Notes under the pieces: generated by a model
What the model saw: only the letters and a program-made list of their open reading frames with translations
The model's database searches: none
Told to the model about the DNA's origin: nothing
NCBI GenBank assembly: GCA_001799695.1
Contig: MGTY01000053.1
Location: 19,940 to 83,939, forward strand
Source of the DNA: Elusimicrobia bacterium GWA2_69_24
Lineage (GTDB): Bacteria > Elusimicrobiota > Elusimicrobia > UBA1565
DNA: 64,000 nt
Direction of reading: 5' to 3'
In this document: positions 17,116 to 27,900 of the stretch, piece by piece
Position numbering within the stretch: position 1 is the first letter of the stretch
Layout of the letters: each line of letters opens with the position of its first letter
Translations under genes and position numbers: made by a program

Positions 17116-18693
17116 TCATTGCGCTGCCAGCCCCTGGGCGTCCATGAAGCGGCGCAGCTTCTCGTCCGCGGGGTTGAGTTCCACCGCCTTGCGGTACGCC
17201 GTGCCGGCGCGGGCCCGGTCGCCCAGGGCGAAATAGGCCGACCCGAGCCGGGTCCAGGCCAGCGCGTTGTTGGGGTCCACCCACAGCGCCTCGCGCAGGG
17301 CCTCCGCCGCCTGGGCGAACTGCCTCCGGTACACCTCGTCGACCGCCGCCTTCATCTTGAAGGCCACCATGCGCTCGGGCGGCAGTATCTCGTCTCTCTT
17401 CTTCTCCCGTCCGGTCAGCTCGCTGACCGCGTCCAGGAGGCGCCGGTAGGCCTGGATGCGGGGCTCCGCGCCCAGCGCCACGTGGGACAGGAGCGCGGCC
17501 CGGTCGTCCTCGTTGCCGATGTAGGCCTCGACCGCCTGATAGGCGATGAAGGCGGCGGGGGTGTTCTGCTGGAAGGATTCCTGGTCCTCGGGGTGCGCGT
17601 CCAGGTCCATGGCCTTGGCGAGCCGGCGCAGGCGCTCCGCCCGCGGCTTCCACTGGCCTTCCCCGACCTTCGGGTCTATGCCCAGGGCGGTGTCGAGGTC
17701 CTTGGCCGCGGCCAGATAGTCCCGCTTCTTGAGTCCCGCCAGGGCGTTGTTGAGGTATTCTTGCGCGTAGAACTGCATCTTGGGGGGCTTCTTGCCTTCC
17801 GCGACCCGCTGGGACCCGAAGCGATAGCCCACCGAGTACCGCTGCGACATGCCGAGGGTCGGGTGGTTCAGCAGCGCCACGTCGAAGAAATACTTGTCGC
17901 GGAAGCGGAACCCGCCGCCGAAGCAGAGCGCCTGGTCGGTCATCCCGACGCGCAGTGCCGTGATGCCCCAGGCGTATTCGGTCCCGATGCGGAACTCGCC
18001 CCCGTTGGAGACGTCCATGGCCAAGGACAGGGGCCCCGCGACCCGGTACGAGGCGCCGGCGCGGACCAGGAGCTTGAGCTTGTCGTCGGTCCCGCCCTGC
18101 GCGATGCTGAACACGTTCTGGGCCACGAGCCCCAGGAGCAGCCGGTCCCCCACCCACGGCCCGGCCTGGAACCCGACGTCGGCGCCGTAGAGCTGGTCCT
18201 TGGCTCCGCCGAGGCTGCGCTGCAGCAGCTTGAATTTCACACCGGCCGACAGGCTGGGATGGAAGACGCCGCGCCAGCCATGCGCCACGCCCAGAGCCAT
18301 CTCCGAGTAGTCGAAGCCGCCGGTGGGCTGGTTGTACTCGTCGCGCCCCTCGCCGCCCCCCACGTTGAGCCGGATGAACTCCGCGCCCCACCCGCCGGCG
18401 CGCTTGCGCTTGTTCTGCGCGTAGCCGATGTAGTCGTAGGTGGCCCCCTCGAAGAGCTGCGCCCGCATGAGGGAGATCTCGCGGCCGGGCAGGAGACCCA
18501 GGCCCGCCGGGTTGTAGTAGACGGAACTCACGTCCTGGACCACCGCAGTCTGCGCGCTGCCCATACCCAGGCCCCGGGCTCCGGCTCCGAAGGTGAAGAG
18601 CTCCCCGGGCGTCCCGCCGACCCCGGCGGCGCGCGCCGCCGCGGCCAGAGGCCACAGCAGGATCACGCCCCAAAGGACGCGCGCGGTTCGCAC
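17116..18693 (-). CDS. PorV/PorQ-like outer-membrane barrel with C-terminal TPRs
   Basis: This 525-residue protein has a signal peptide (about residues 1-23). It opens with G-A-G-A-R-G-L-G-M-G-S-A-Q-T-A and S-S-V-Y-Y-N-P-A-G-L-G, the signature of the PorV/PorQ/UPF0164 barrels. PorV is the outer-membrane partner of type IX secretion in Bacteroidota. A beta-barrel of alternating strands runs to about residue 330. A helical region and at least two TPR units follow (A-L-W-V-D-P-N-N-A-L-A-W and A-V-E-L-N-P-A-D). The GTG start is preferred over a TTG 30 bases upstream because it gives a proper signal peptide and lies 5 bases after a -10 box. It is the first gene of the motor operon, 51 bases ahead of the kinase fusion. 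Confidence 0.82.
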   Translation of the reverse strand: MRTARVLWGVILLWPLAAAARAAGVGGTPGELFTFGAGARGLGMGSAQTAVVQDVSSVYYNPAGLGLLPGREISLMRAQLFEGATYDYIGYAQNKRKRAGGWGAEFIRLNVGGGEGRDEYNQPTGGFDYSEMALGVAHGWRGVFHPSLSAGVKFKLLQRSLGGAKDQLYGADVGFQAGPWVGDRLLLGLVAQNVFSIAQGGTDDKLKLLVRAGASYRVAGPLSLAMDVSNGGEFRIGTEYAWGITALRVGMTDQALCFGGGFRFRDKYFFDVALLNHPTLGMSQRYSVGYRFGSQRVAEGKKPPKMQFYAQEYLNNALAGLKKRDYLAAAKDLDTALGIDPKVGEGQWKPRAERLRRLAKAMDLDAHPEDQESFQQNTPAAFIAYQAVEAYIGNEDDRAALLSHVALGAEPRIQAYRRLLDAVSELTGREKKRDEILPPERMVAFKMKAAVDEVYRRQFAQAAEALREALWVDPNNALAWTRLGSAYFALGDRARAGTAYRKAVELNPADEKLRRFMDAQGLAAQ

Positions 18694-18698
18694 ACTAT

Positions 18699-18741
18699 AG
18701 TGTAAGGGGGGATCCGCTCCCAATCACGAAGGAATCCTGAA
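18699..18741 (-). promoter_or_regulatory. Motor-operon promoter with tandem activator box
   Basis: Reading the minus strand: TTCAGGATT, two bases, TTCGTGATT, then 17 bases to a -10 box TACACT (18704-18699), then 5 bases to the GTG of the PorV-like gene. The two 9-base half-sites agree at 7 of 9 positions and repeat every 11 bases, one helical turn, with the second overlapping the -35 site. This is the layout used by OmpR/PhoB-type activators. An almost identical box precedes the giant exported protein gene. Confidence 0.7.
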
Positions 18742-18742
18742 G

Positions 18743-18951
18743 GGATCATACGGATGGAGACGGGTCTCTAGTGTGGTGAGTCAACGGTCCAATTGCATCC
18801 GTCGCCCCGGCGAAAGCCGGGGTCCAGGCGCCACACCAGAACAGGATCTTTGAATCCGTTCCCCGCGCCTGCTACCGGCCTTCGCCGGCATGAAGGCTAG
18901 CCCGGACCTTCTGGGCGACTGTGCCCGGGCACAGTCCGGGGGGGCCCGCCG
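18743..18951. repeat. REP-like palindromes and hairpins between the giant gene and the motor operon
   Basis: The stretch holds no gene. At 18805-18822 a 7-base-pair stem CCCCGGC/GCCGGGG closes a GAAA loop and is followed by TCCAGG; this matches widespread REP-type elements of Proteobacteria in style. At 18875-18888 a shorter inverted partner (CCGGC/GCCGG) occurs. At 18917-18936 lies a perfect 20-base palindrome (GACTGTGCCC and its complement) just after the stop of the giant gene, with outer arms CCCGGAC and GTCCGGG. None is followed by a T-run. They may act in mRNA 3'-end stability or be remnants of a mobile repeat. Confidence 0.6.
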
Positions 18952-21900
18952 CTAGTGGATGACGCCGATCTTCAGGACCGATTTGGAGCCGTTGGCCTCG
19001 ATGACGGCGAGGTAGATGCCTTTGGAGACCTTCTGGCCGGAGGCGTCCGTCCCGTCCCACTGCACGGTGTTGGAGCCCGGCGACCCGCCGGCCCCGCCGG
19101 GCGGAAAGGACAGCTGTTTGATGGAGCGGCCGAACACGCTGAAGATCTTGATGGACACGTCGGCGCTGGCGTTGAGGACGTAGTGGATGTTGACGGACCT
19201 CTGCCGGGAATCGAACGGGTTCGGATAGGCGCTGGCGTCGCTGATGCCGCTCCCCGGCAGAGCCCCAAGCTGGATCCGGCTGACGACGCCCTCGGGACTC
19301 AGCACCCCCGCTCCGGAGACGGAACGGATGCGCAGGGTCAGCGTCCCCGCCGGCAGCCCGGTGGCCTGGTAGGAGTTGCCCTGGACCAGGTCGTCGGCGG
19401 TCAGCGCGGCGGCCCGCAGGAAGCTCTCCCCGCGCGCCCCGGCCGGCGCCGCCGCGAACGCCGCCGGGTCGCTGCGCACCTTGGTCCGCGCGTTGTACCA
19501 GAGGGGACTGGAACCCAGCTGGTATTCGATCAGGTAGCCCTTGATGCCCGAGACGCCGCCCGGCAGCGTGGTCCAGGTGAGCAGGACCGCGTTGTCCCCG
19601 CTGGTCACCGTCAGCGCCGGAGGCAGCGGCTTCTGGAAGTCCATGAGCACCCCGTGCGTGGACACTCCCAGTGGGCTCTCGAACACGGGGCTCGCGGGTC
19701 CGGTACTCGCCTGCACCCTCATCGTCACGAAATAGGTGGCCCCATTCAAAAGGGGAAAGCCCGAGGCCCGCACCGCGGTCTGATCCGCCGCGACCGCGGT
19801 CCAGCCCAGGATGTCCGTCGCGCCGGGCGCGGTCCCGACCGCGTAGAGCGCGCCGGTGATCGTCCCGGTCCCGACGCTCGACGCCCAGGAGAACGGCAGG
19901 TATTCGAAATTGCTGCTGAAGTAGCCCTCGGCCAGACTCACGACCGGCTGCGAGGGCGTGCGCGCGTCCAGGATCTTCGGCGCGGAGGTGTTGAAAGGCA
20001 GGTTCGCCTCCGGCGCGGCGTCCGGAGTCGCGATGGTGAAGTCGGTCTGCTGGAGGAGCAGGCGGACATCGGCGCCCACCGTGGCGTCCACCTTGGGCTC
20101 GACCGTGATGAAGTAGGTCTGCGTGGCGACCGCGACGGTCTGGGCCGAGGAGAAGGCGATGGACGCCTGGCTCCCGCTGAAAGCCGCGCTCCCCACCAGC
20201 AGGTCGGGGTCCGTGAAGGAGCCCGAGCCGTCCAGGTCGCGGTAGATCCCCACCGTCGTGATCTCGTTGGTACCCAGCGTCCCGGCCTGCTGGACGCGGA
20301 GCTGGGTCCAGAGCGTCTTGTTGCGCGAGGCGCGGGCCTCCAGCTTCACCAGGGCCGCCTGCGCGCCCTGGTTGATGCCGTTGACCGCCAGGTCCGTCGG
20401 CAGGACCAGCAGCCGCTCGGCGAGCTTCTTCATCGAGGTGTTCACGTCGGACAGGATGGGGTAGCCTTGATTGACCCCGAAGTTGGGGCTCACCAGGCTG
20501 AACGCGGCCGTGGATTCGAGCACCACGGCCAGGGTCCGGCCCGGCTCGGCGAAGGGCGCCACGTCGACGGTGAGCAGGAAGCGCTCCTGCTGGGTGCCGA
20601 TCTCCTGCACCGGATTGAGGCTCACCACCGCGACCCCGCCCAGGAAGGTGTTGAGGCCCGAGGTGATCTTCGTGTCGGTGCCCGCGTCGACGGTCCCGTT
20701 CTTGTTGACGTCCTCCCACACGTTGACGGCGGCGATGTCGGAATCCGTCGCTGTCCCGCTCGAGCGCACCGTGATGGCGTTCCAGGTCAGGGCGTACTGC
20801 GTGGTCTGCAGGCTCAGGCTCAGCATGACCTGGTCGGTGGCGGCCTGGGTCAGTTCCCCGGGCGCCTGGTTCGTGCCCACGACGAACAGCCCGGTGCGGG
20901 TCGCCTGGATCGCGCTGTTGAGCGACTGCAGGGGGAAGTTGAGCGTGGAGACGGTGTTGGGGGTCTCGATCTTGAAGTCTCCGGCCGCGGGGATGCGCGC
21001 GCCGACGGTGTCCCCCGTCCCCGCCGTGGTCTTGATATCGTAGGTCAGGAAGTAGGTCTGGGTCGAAGCCGTCACCGTCTGCGTGGAGAAGCGCAGCTGG
21101 GCCGCGCCCCCGACGAAGGTGGCGGTGCTCAGCCGGCGGTCGACGGCCACGGTGAGCAGCCCGTCCCCGTCCTCGTCCCGGTACAGCTTGACGAAGGGCA
21201 CGTCCGCGTCCGCGCCGGCCCCCGAGCGCGTCACCTTCAGCTCCGACCACGCCCCGCTATGCCCCGACATCCAGGCCCGCAGGGTCAGCATGGGGACGTT
21301 GGCGTCGCCCTGCGTGACCGTCGCGGGAGCCGAATCCCCCCAGACCACGTACATGGTCTCGGGCGGAGGGTTGATGGCCAGCGCCCCCGACACGAAGCTG
21401 GTGTTCGTGTTCAGCGTGTTGGGCGACTTGACCGTGAAGAAACCCGAGGTGTTGGCCCGCGCCACGATGGCCTTCCCGGGAGCCGCGCTCGTGCTCAGGT
21501 CCACCACGAGGAAGAAGCGCTTCTCGTTGGGGGCGGGGGACAGCACCGGATTGGTGCTGAAAGTCAGCAGCACGCTGCTGGCCCCGTTGTCCCCGAAGCG
21601 GTTGGTGGTCGAGGTGACCAGTTGGTACTGCGCCAGGTTGGACGAGTCCCAGCTCCCCGCCCCGTTGATGTCGTAATAGAGCTTCACGGACGCCACGTCC
21701 GCGTCCGCCGCGCTCCCGGTCTGATCCACGCGCAGGCTGAGCCACTCCGCGTCGGACACATCGGTCTGCAGCACCAGGCTCATCAGGCCGACGTATTGGG
21801 CGCCCGGTTCCGCGCCCAGGGCCGGCACGATGCTGGCCGTGGTCACGGTCACGGTGTTGGCGAACTGGGTGATGTCCACGGGTCCGCCCTTCAGGGGCCA

Positions 21901-24900
21901 GCTCACGGTCTCCGAGGAGACCACGTTCGGGGCGAAGAGGTTGAAGGCGCTCGTCGTCGTGACCAGCACCCCGACGGACCTGCCGGGGACCGCGCCGTCG
22001 GCGATGCTGGCGGTGATGAAATAGCAGCGCGCCATCGTGCTGATGGTCTGATTGAGGGCCATGCTGACCGTGCCGCTCACGAAGACGTCCACACCGCTCG
22101 TCACCCGGGAGTCGATGCCCACGTCGAACGCGCAGTCTCCATCGTAGTCCCGGAACACGTTCACCGCGGCGACGTCCGAGTCCGCGGCCGTCCCCGTGCT
22201 CTTCACGGTCAGCCCCAGCCAGTCGAACTCGTTCTTGCTGGAGACCACCTTCAGGCGCAGGAGGGCGGCATGGTCGCTGCCCTGGACCAGGGCCCCTCCG
22301 GCCTCGTCCCCCCACTCCGGGATGAGGAGCTTGTTCACGGTGGCGGTGATGGCCCGGGTCGAGGTCTGGATGGGGAAGGGGCCCGCCACGCCGGTGTTGG
22401 CGTCGGCGACAGTGAGGTCGTTGCCGCTGGTGACCTTGGCCCCGAGCTCGTTGCCGGGATTGGCGCCGGGGTGGATCTTGTAGGTGACGAAATAGACGTA
22501 GGTGGTCCCGACGATCAGGGTCTGCGTAGAGAAGCGCAGGGTCGCGGCGCCCCCCGAGAAGGCGGCCGAACCCAGGGAGACGTCCAGGGTCCGGTTGAAC
22601 GGCGCGCCGTCCGGGTTCTGGTCGCGCCAGAAGCCGACGAACTCGACGTCGGCGTCCGAACCCGCCCCGGTCCGGCTCACCTTCAGCTGGCGGAATTGCG
22701 CCGTCCCGGCGTCCACGGTCAGCGTCGTCTTGAGCACCGCGTACTCCTCCCCCTGCACGAAGGCGGCGGGGAGCTCGCTGAGCGGGGAGACGGTGATGGT
22801 GTTCTGCAGGATCACGTTCAGCGTGCTGCTCTGGATGGGCTTGAAGGGCATCACCACCGTGTCGGCCCAGTTCTCCAGGGTCACGTGACTCTCCGTCGCC
22901 ACCTGCAACTGGAAGCCCATGTTCTGTTCCGCGTCCGCCGCCAGGTCCACGGCCAGATACAGGCGCCGCTCCACTACCGTCCAGGTCCGCGAGGACGTCT
23001 GGGCCGTGAACACGACGGTGGAGACCCCGTTGGAGAACGGGCTGAAGCCCGAGCTCAGCCGCTCGTCCCCAGCCGGATCGAATACCCCGTCCATGGGATC
23101 CGCGTCGCGCCAGACGCTGAGGCCCGTGATCTTGTTGGGCGCCAGCGTCCCGGACATGGTGACCACCATGCTGCTGATGACGCTGGTCCCCGTATTGGTC
23201 TGCCCCCGCAGCTCGATCATGGGGATGTTGTTGGCTCCCGGCTGCGCCCCCCCCGCGGGCGCCAGGCTCGCGGGCGTCAGGAGCAGGTTGTTGGCGCCGT
23301 CCGTGATCGGGATGAGGCTGGTCGTCGTGGGGAACACCCCGAAGGCGTGCCCGGGATGGCGCAGGACGATATCCGTCGCGGAGCTGATCTCCAGGCCGAT
23401 CGACAGCCCCACGCTGGCGGCCGGATCCATCCGGTACACGACGAAAAAGGTGCTCACCACGACGTCCAGGAGCTGCGATTTGGCCACCGCGGCCAGATCC
23501 ACCCGGGCCTGCCCCGAGTCCAGGGAAGCCTCGGCCAGCAAGGTATCGCTGAGCGCGCTGAACGCCGCGTCCCCGTTGTCGCCGTAGACGCGCACCTTGT
23601 CCACGTCGCCGTCCGCGGCGGTGCCGGTGCGCTTGACCCAGACCCCGTCCAGGTAGGGGGCGGCATAGGCGTCCGCCGCGCTCCGCTTGAGCGTGAAGCC
23701 CAGCATGGGGACCAGCCCGTCCTGCAGGGCGCTGACCGGCAGCACCGCGAAGGTCGAGTAGTCGACCGTGGCGAAAGTGGCGGTCGCGGCGAAGACCGCC
23801 GGGGTGGATACGTTGAGGACGCTGTCGCGGGCGATGACCCGCACGTAGTAGGTCGAGGCGCTCAGGAGCCCCGTGAAGGTGTAGGTCGACTGCGGCACGA
23901 ACGGCGAGGCGGTGACCGGGGGATCGAAGAGGCTCGAGGTGGAGGCCTCGAAGAGATAGTCCTGGATGCCGGTCAGGGTGTCCGTGGCCCAGGCGGTCAC
24001 GTAGAGGGAGTCGGTGGTCAGCGGCGTCAGGGAGGTGACCTCCGGCAGGGGCACCGAGGTGTCCACCAGCACCGAGAAGAGCCCCGCCGAGCGGACGTTG
24101 CCCGCCCGGTCGGCCGCGATGAAGCGGAGCTGATTGGTCGCCCCGCAGGCGGCCGCCTGCGCGCAGACCGCGGAGTTCGTGGATTCCGTCAACGTCAGGT
24201 TGCGCGCCTGGATGACCGCGTCGTTCGGCGTCCCCGAGACCGACAGATAGGCCCCGCTCCCCGGCGCCGTCGAGCTCACGGCGTTCCACTGGCTCCCGGC
24301 CGTGGTCGAGTAGAAGAGGTAGTAGTGGGGCTCCCGGAGCTCGGCCTGGAGCTCGGCCGGGGTCAGCGCGGCCCCGAAGATCCGCGCCTCATCGATGCGG
24401 CCGTTGAGCGGCTGCGCGGTCCCGAGGGCGATATGCCCGTCGTTGCCGAAACGGTACGGCGTGTCCCCGGGGGTGCCCGCCCCCGCGCAGGACGCGGCGA
24501 GCCGGCCGTCCACGTACAGCCGGTTCTCCCCGGCGGCGAAGGCCATCTCGAACGCGAGATGCGTCCAGGTCTCGGCGTTGAACGTCTGGGCGGTGGCCAA
24601 AGCGCAGCCGCCGTTCTTGGCCGGATCCGTCTCGACCTGATAGAGCACCTTCCCCGCGTCGGCCTTATACCACAGCCGGGCCTGCTCGGAGGCCCACACC
24701 GTGGCCGAGCTCACGGTGAGCACTCCCGGCCGCACCCAGATGGCCGTCGTGAGGCCCGGGTAGCCGAGGGCCGCGATGGTGCCGACGTCCACGGAGTCCC
24801 CCGCCCCCGCCCCGACGCCGATCCCGGCGCCGGCCACCGCCGACGGACGCGTGGGACTCCCCCGCAGGGACCCATGCCGCCCGTTCCCGGAGGCGTCCAG

Positions 24901-27900
24901 AGCCAGGCCCCCGGAGCCTTCCTCGAAGTGCCAGGTCCCCAGCCGGTTGAGGAGGCTGGCCGGGACCAGGGAGAGCCCCGAGTTCAGGTCCTGGAATTCG
25001 AATTGCGCGGTCACCCCGGCGATCAGGTTGCCGAACATCGGCTCGCTGAGCGTCCCCCCCGTGGAGTTGAAGTGGGCGTACGCGGCCGTGCTGGGGGCCG
25101 TGATGTCCATGGCGAAGGAGACGGGCAGGGAGAACCCGGTCCACAGGCCCAGGGAGTTGCGCGCCTGGACGCGCCAATAATAGGTGGCGGCGTCGGGCAG
25201 GCTCGACGGGGAGGTGAGCGTGAAATTGCCCGTCTGCTGGTTCACGATGAGCGCCGAGAAATCGGCCTGATTGGAGACCTGGACCAGATGCGTCGGCTGG
25301 GTGCTCGCCTCCAGCCAGGAGAACGTCGGCTGCCCTTCCCGGACGAACTGGCCGAGGCCCGGGTATTGCACGGTGGGCTGGCTGAGCAGGGGGTCGACCA
25401 GGATCGCATAGGGGCCGGCGCTGAGGACCCCCCCCGCCCGGTCGCTGACCTGGAAGCGGACCTGGTTGGTCGCGCTGCAGGCGGAGCTCCCGCCGCAGAG
25501 GTTGCCGTTGATCGAGTTGCGCAGCTGCAAGCCCTGGACCTTGAGGGTCTGGGGTCCCAGGTCCCCGTCCGTCCCCGAGAGGACGGCGGCGATCGGCGTG
25601 GAGACGAGTACGACCGCCTGGTCGGGGTCCGCGTGCATCCCGAAGTAGAGCCGGCCGCCATAGGGCTGCAGGGCGCTGACCCGGTCGTTCGCGTTCCCCC
25701 AGCTGCGGCCTCGGAGCCAATCCCTGCCGTCGAACATGTAGAGCCGGGCGGTGTTGCTGGGACCCACGCCGGCGTAGAGCCGCCCCCCATGCACCCCGAA
25801 GCGGTAGATCTCGTCCTCCGGGGCGTCGAAGACGGCGCTCGTGTTCCAGGTCCGGTCGAAGCGGAACACCCGCCCCGACTCGTCGGTGCCCGCGTACAGG
25901 GCCCCGTTGAAGGACTTCAGGGCGAAGATCGTCGCGTTCTTGGACAGGGAGACCGCCCAGATGCTCCCGTCGAACATGTAGATGTCGGGATAGCCGCCCG
26001 CGAAGAGGCGGCCGTTGAACACCTCGAGGGAGTAGAGCTCGGTCGAGGGAGAGTCGAAGGCGACGTACCAGTTCCCGGAGACCGGGTCGTAAGCCCAGAC
26101 CCGCCCCGAGTCGCTGGTGGCGGCATAGAGCTGCCCGTTGTACTCCTTCAGGGCGTTGATCCGGATCGGGGCGCCGAAGTCGTGGGCGGGGGTCCAGCTC
26201 GTCCCGTTGTAGCGATAGAGGATGTCGGAGTCCCAAAGGCCCGCATAGAGCTGTCCCTGGAACTCCGCGAGCGCCGAAACGGTCGTCCCGGTGAGCAGAG
26301 CGCTCTGGGTCCAGGCGGAGCCGTCGTATTGGAAGACCTTGGCCAGCGGAGAGGTCCCGGCGTACAGCTTCCCTTGATATACCGCCAAGGACGCCACCGC
26401 GGCGGCGGGGTCGGGGACCGGGTCGACGAAGGCCTGTCCCCACGACCCCTCGAACCACTCCGCGTTGTAGGTCGGGGGCATGCTGACCCCCGCGGTCGTA
26501 TAGACCACCCCGTAGGGCGGCGCCTCCGCGACCGCGGAGACCGCCAGCCCGGCGGGTCCCGCGTCCGCCGCCAGCGCCTGCGCGGTCACCGGTGCGGCGA
26601 GGTCGATGTTCAGGCTCTCCGGCATCGCCCCGTCGGTCGAGTTGAAGACCACATAGCCCGAGGCCGTGGGGCTGCCGAAATCGGTCACGAAGGAGGCGAC
26701 GGTCAGGTCCGGGGAGTAGTTCCCCAGCGCGCTCCGGGCCCGCACGCGCCAGAAGTAGGTGGTGGCGTCCGCCAGTTCGATGACCGGGACGTACCCGCCC
26801 TGGGTATAGAAGGCGTCCGCCGCCGCGGCCGCCGCCGGGGTGGATACCGATATCACGGGGCCCGCGAACGCCCGGTTGGCGGCGACCTCGAGCAGGAACA
26901 CGGGATTGGCGCCCATCCCGACCAAGGAAGCCGTGCTGGGCCCCCGCCAGGCGAAGTTGGGGGTCGTGCTGACGTAGACCCCGTCCATCGGCAGGGTGGG
27001 GGTCGAGACGGAGGCGGCGGCCACCGTGTCCACGATGACGGCGTAGGGGCCGCTCAAAGTGTAGTTGCCCTTGCGGTCCACGCTCATGACGCGGAGCTGG
27101 TTGGTGCCCCGGTTCCCCGTCAAGGTGGAGGTCGAGTGGGCGAGGGACAGGTTCCGGATCGAGAGGACGTTCGCGGTCGTGTCCCCGGGCGCTCCGCTCA
27201 GCTCCAGGTACGGAGCGCCGCCCACGGCGGCGGTGGCGCTCACCACCTGCCAGGAATAACCGGCCGAGGTCGACACCTCCACTCCGAAGCGCCCTGGGGC
27301 GGTCTGCTGATAGGAATCGGCGACCTGCCCCGCGTCCAGCGCCGTGCTGGACACGCGCACCTCGTCCATGAGCCCGACATAGGAGCCGGACCAGACCCCG
27401 AGGTTGTTGATGGCGGTGCCCAGGGAGAAGTCCATGCTCGCCCCGCCCGAGTTCCCGGGCCAGGCTCCGTTCGCCTTGAGCACGCCGTTGACGTAGAAGG
27501 AGACGTTCGTCCCTCGGATGACGGCCGCCAGATGCTGCCAGACACCGGCCGACACCAGGGCCGTGGGCGTGAGGAAGCCTCCCAGGGAGGCGTTGGTCAT
27601 GTAGAGCTTGCCGTCCTTGATGCGGAACGCGTAATTCGTGCCGGCGCCCACGAAGATGTCTCCCAGCGCGGCGATGACCCGCTCGTTGTCCACCCGGTCC
27701 GGATTGAGCCAGGCCTCGATCGTGAAGTCGCTCCCCGCGGGGAAGTCGAACTGCGCTTTGGCCGCGGTGAGGCCCTGGCCGCCGTTGCAGCGCAGGCCGG
27801 CCCCGAACGCGGTGAGGCCGTAGCGCGCGGGCTCGCAGCCGCCCCCGGTGCAGGTCAGCGTCCCGGTGTTGCCGTTGCCGCTGGCGTCCAGCGACGAGAG

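Noticed and set aside
10726-18693. Part of an ordinary flagellar operon
   Set aside because: No FliM, FliN, FlhA, FliI, rod, hook or filament gene is adjacent; FliF lacks its N-terminal domains and is fused to a kinase.
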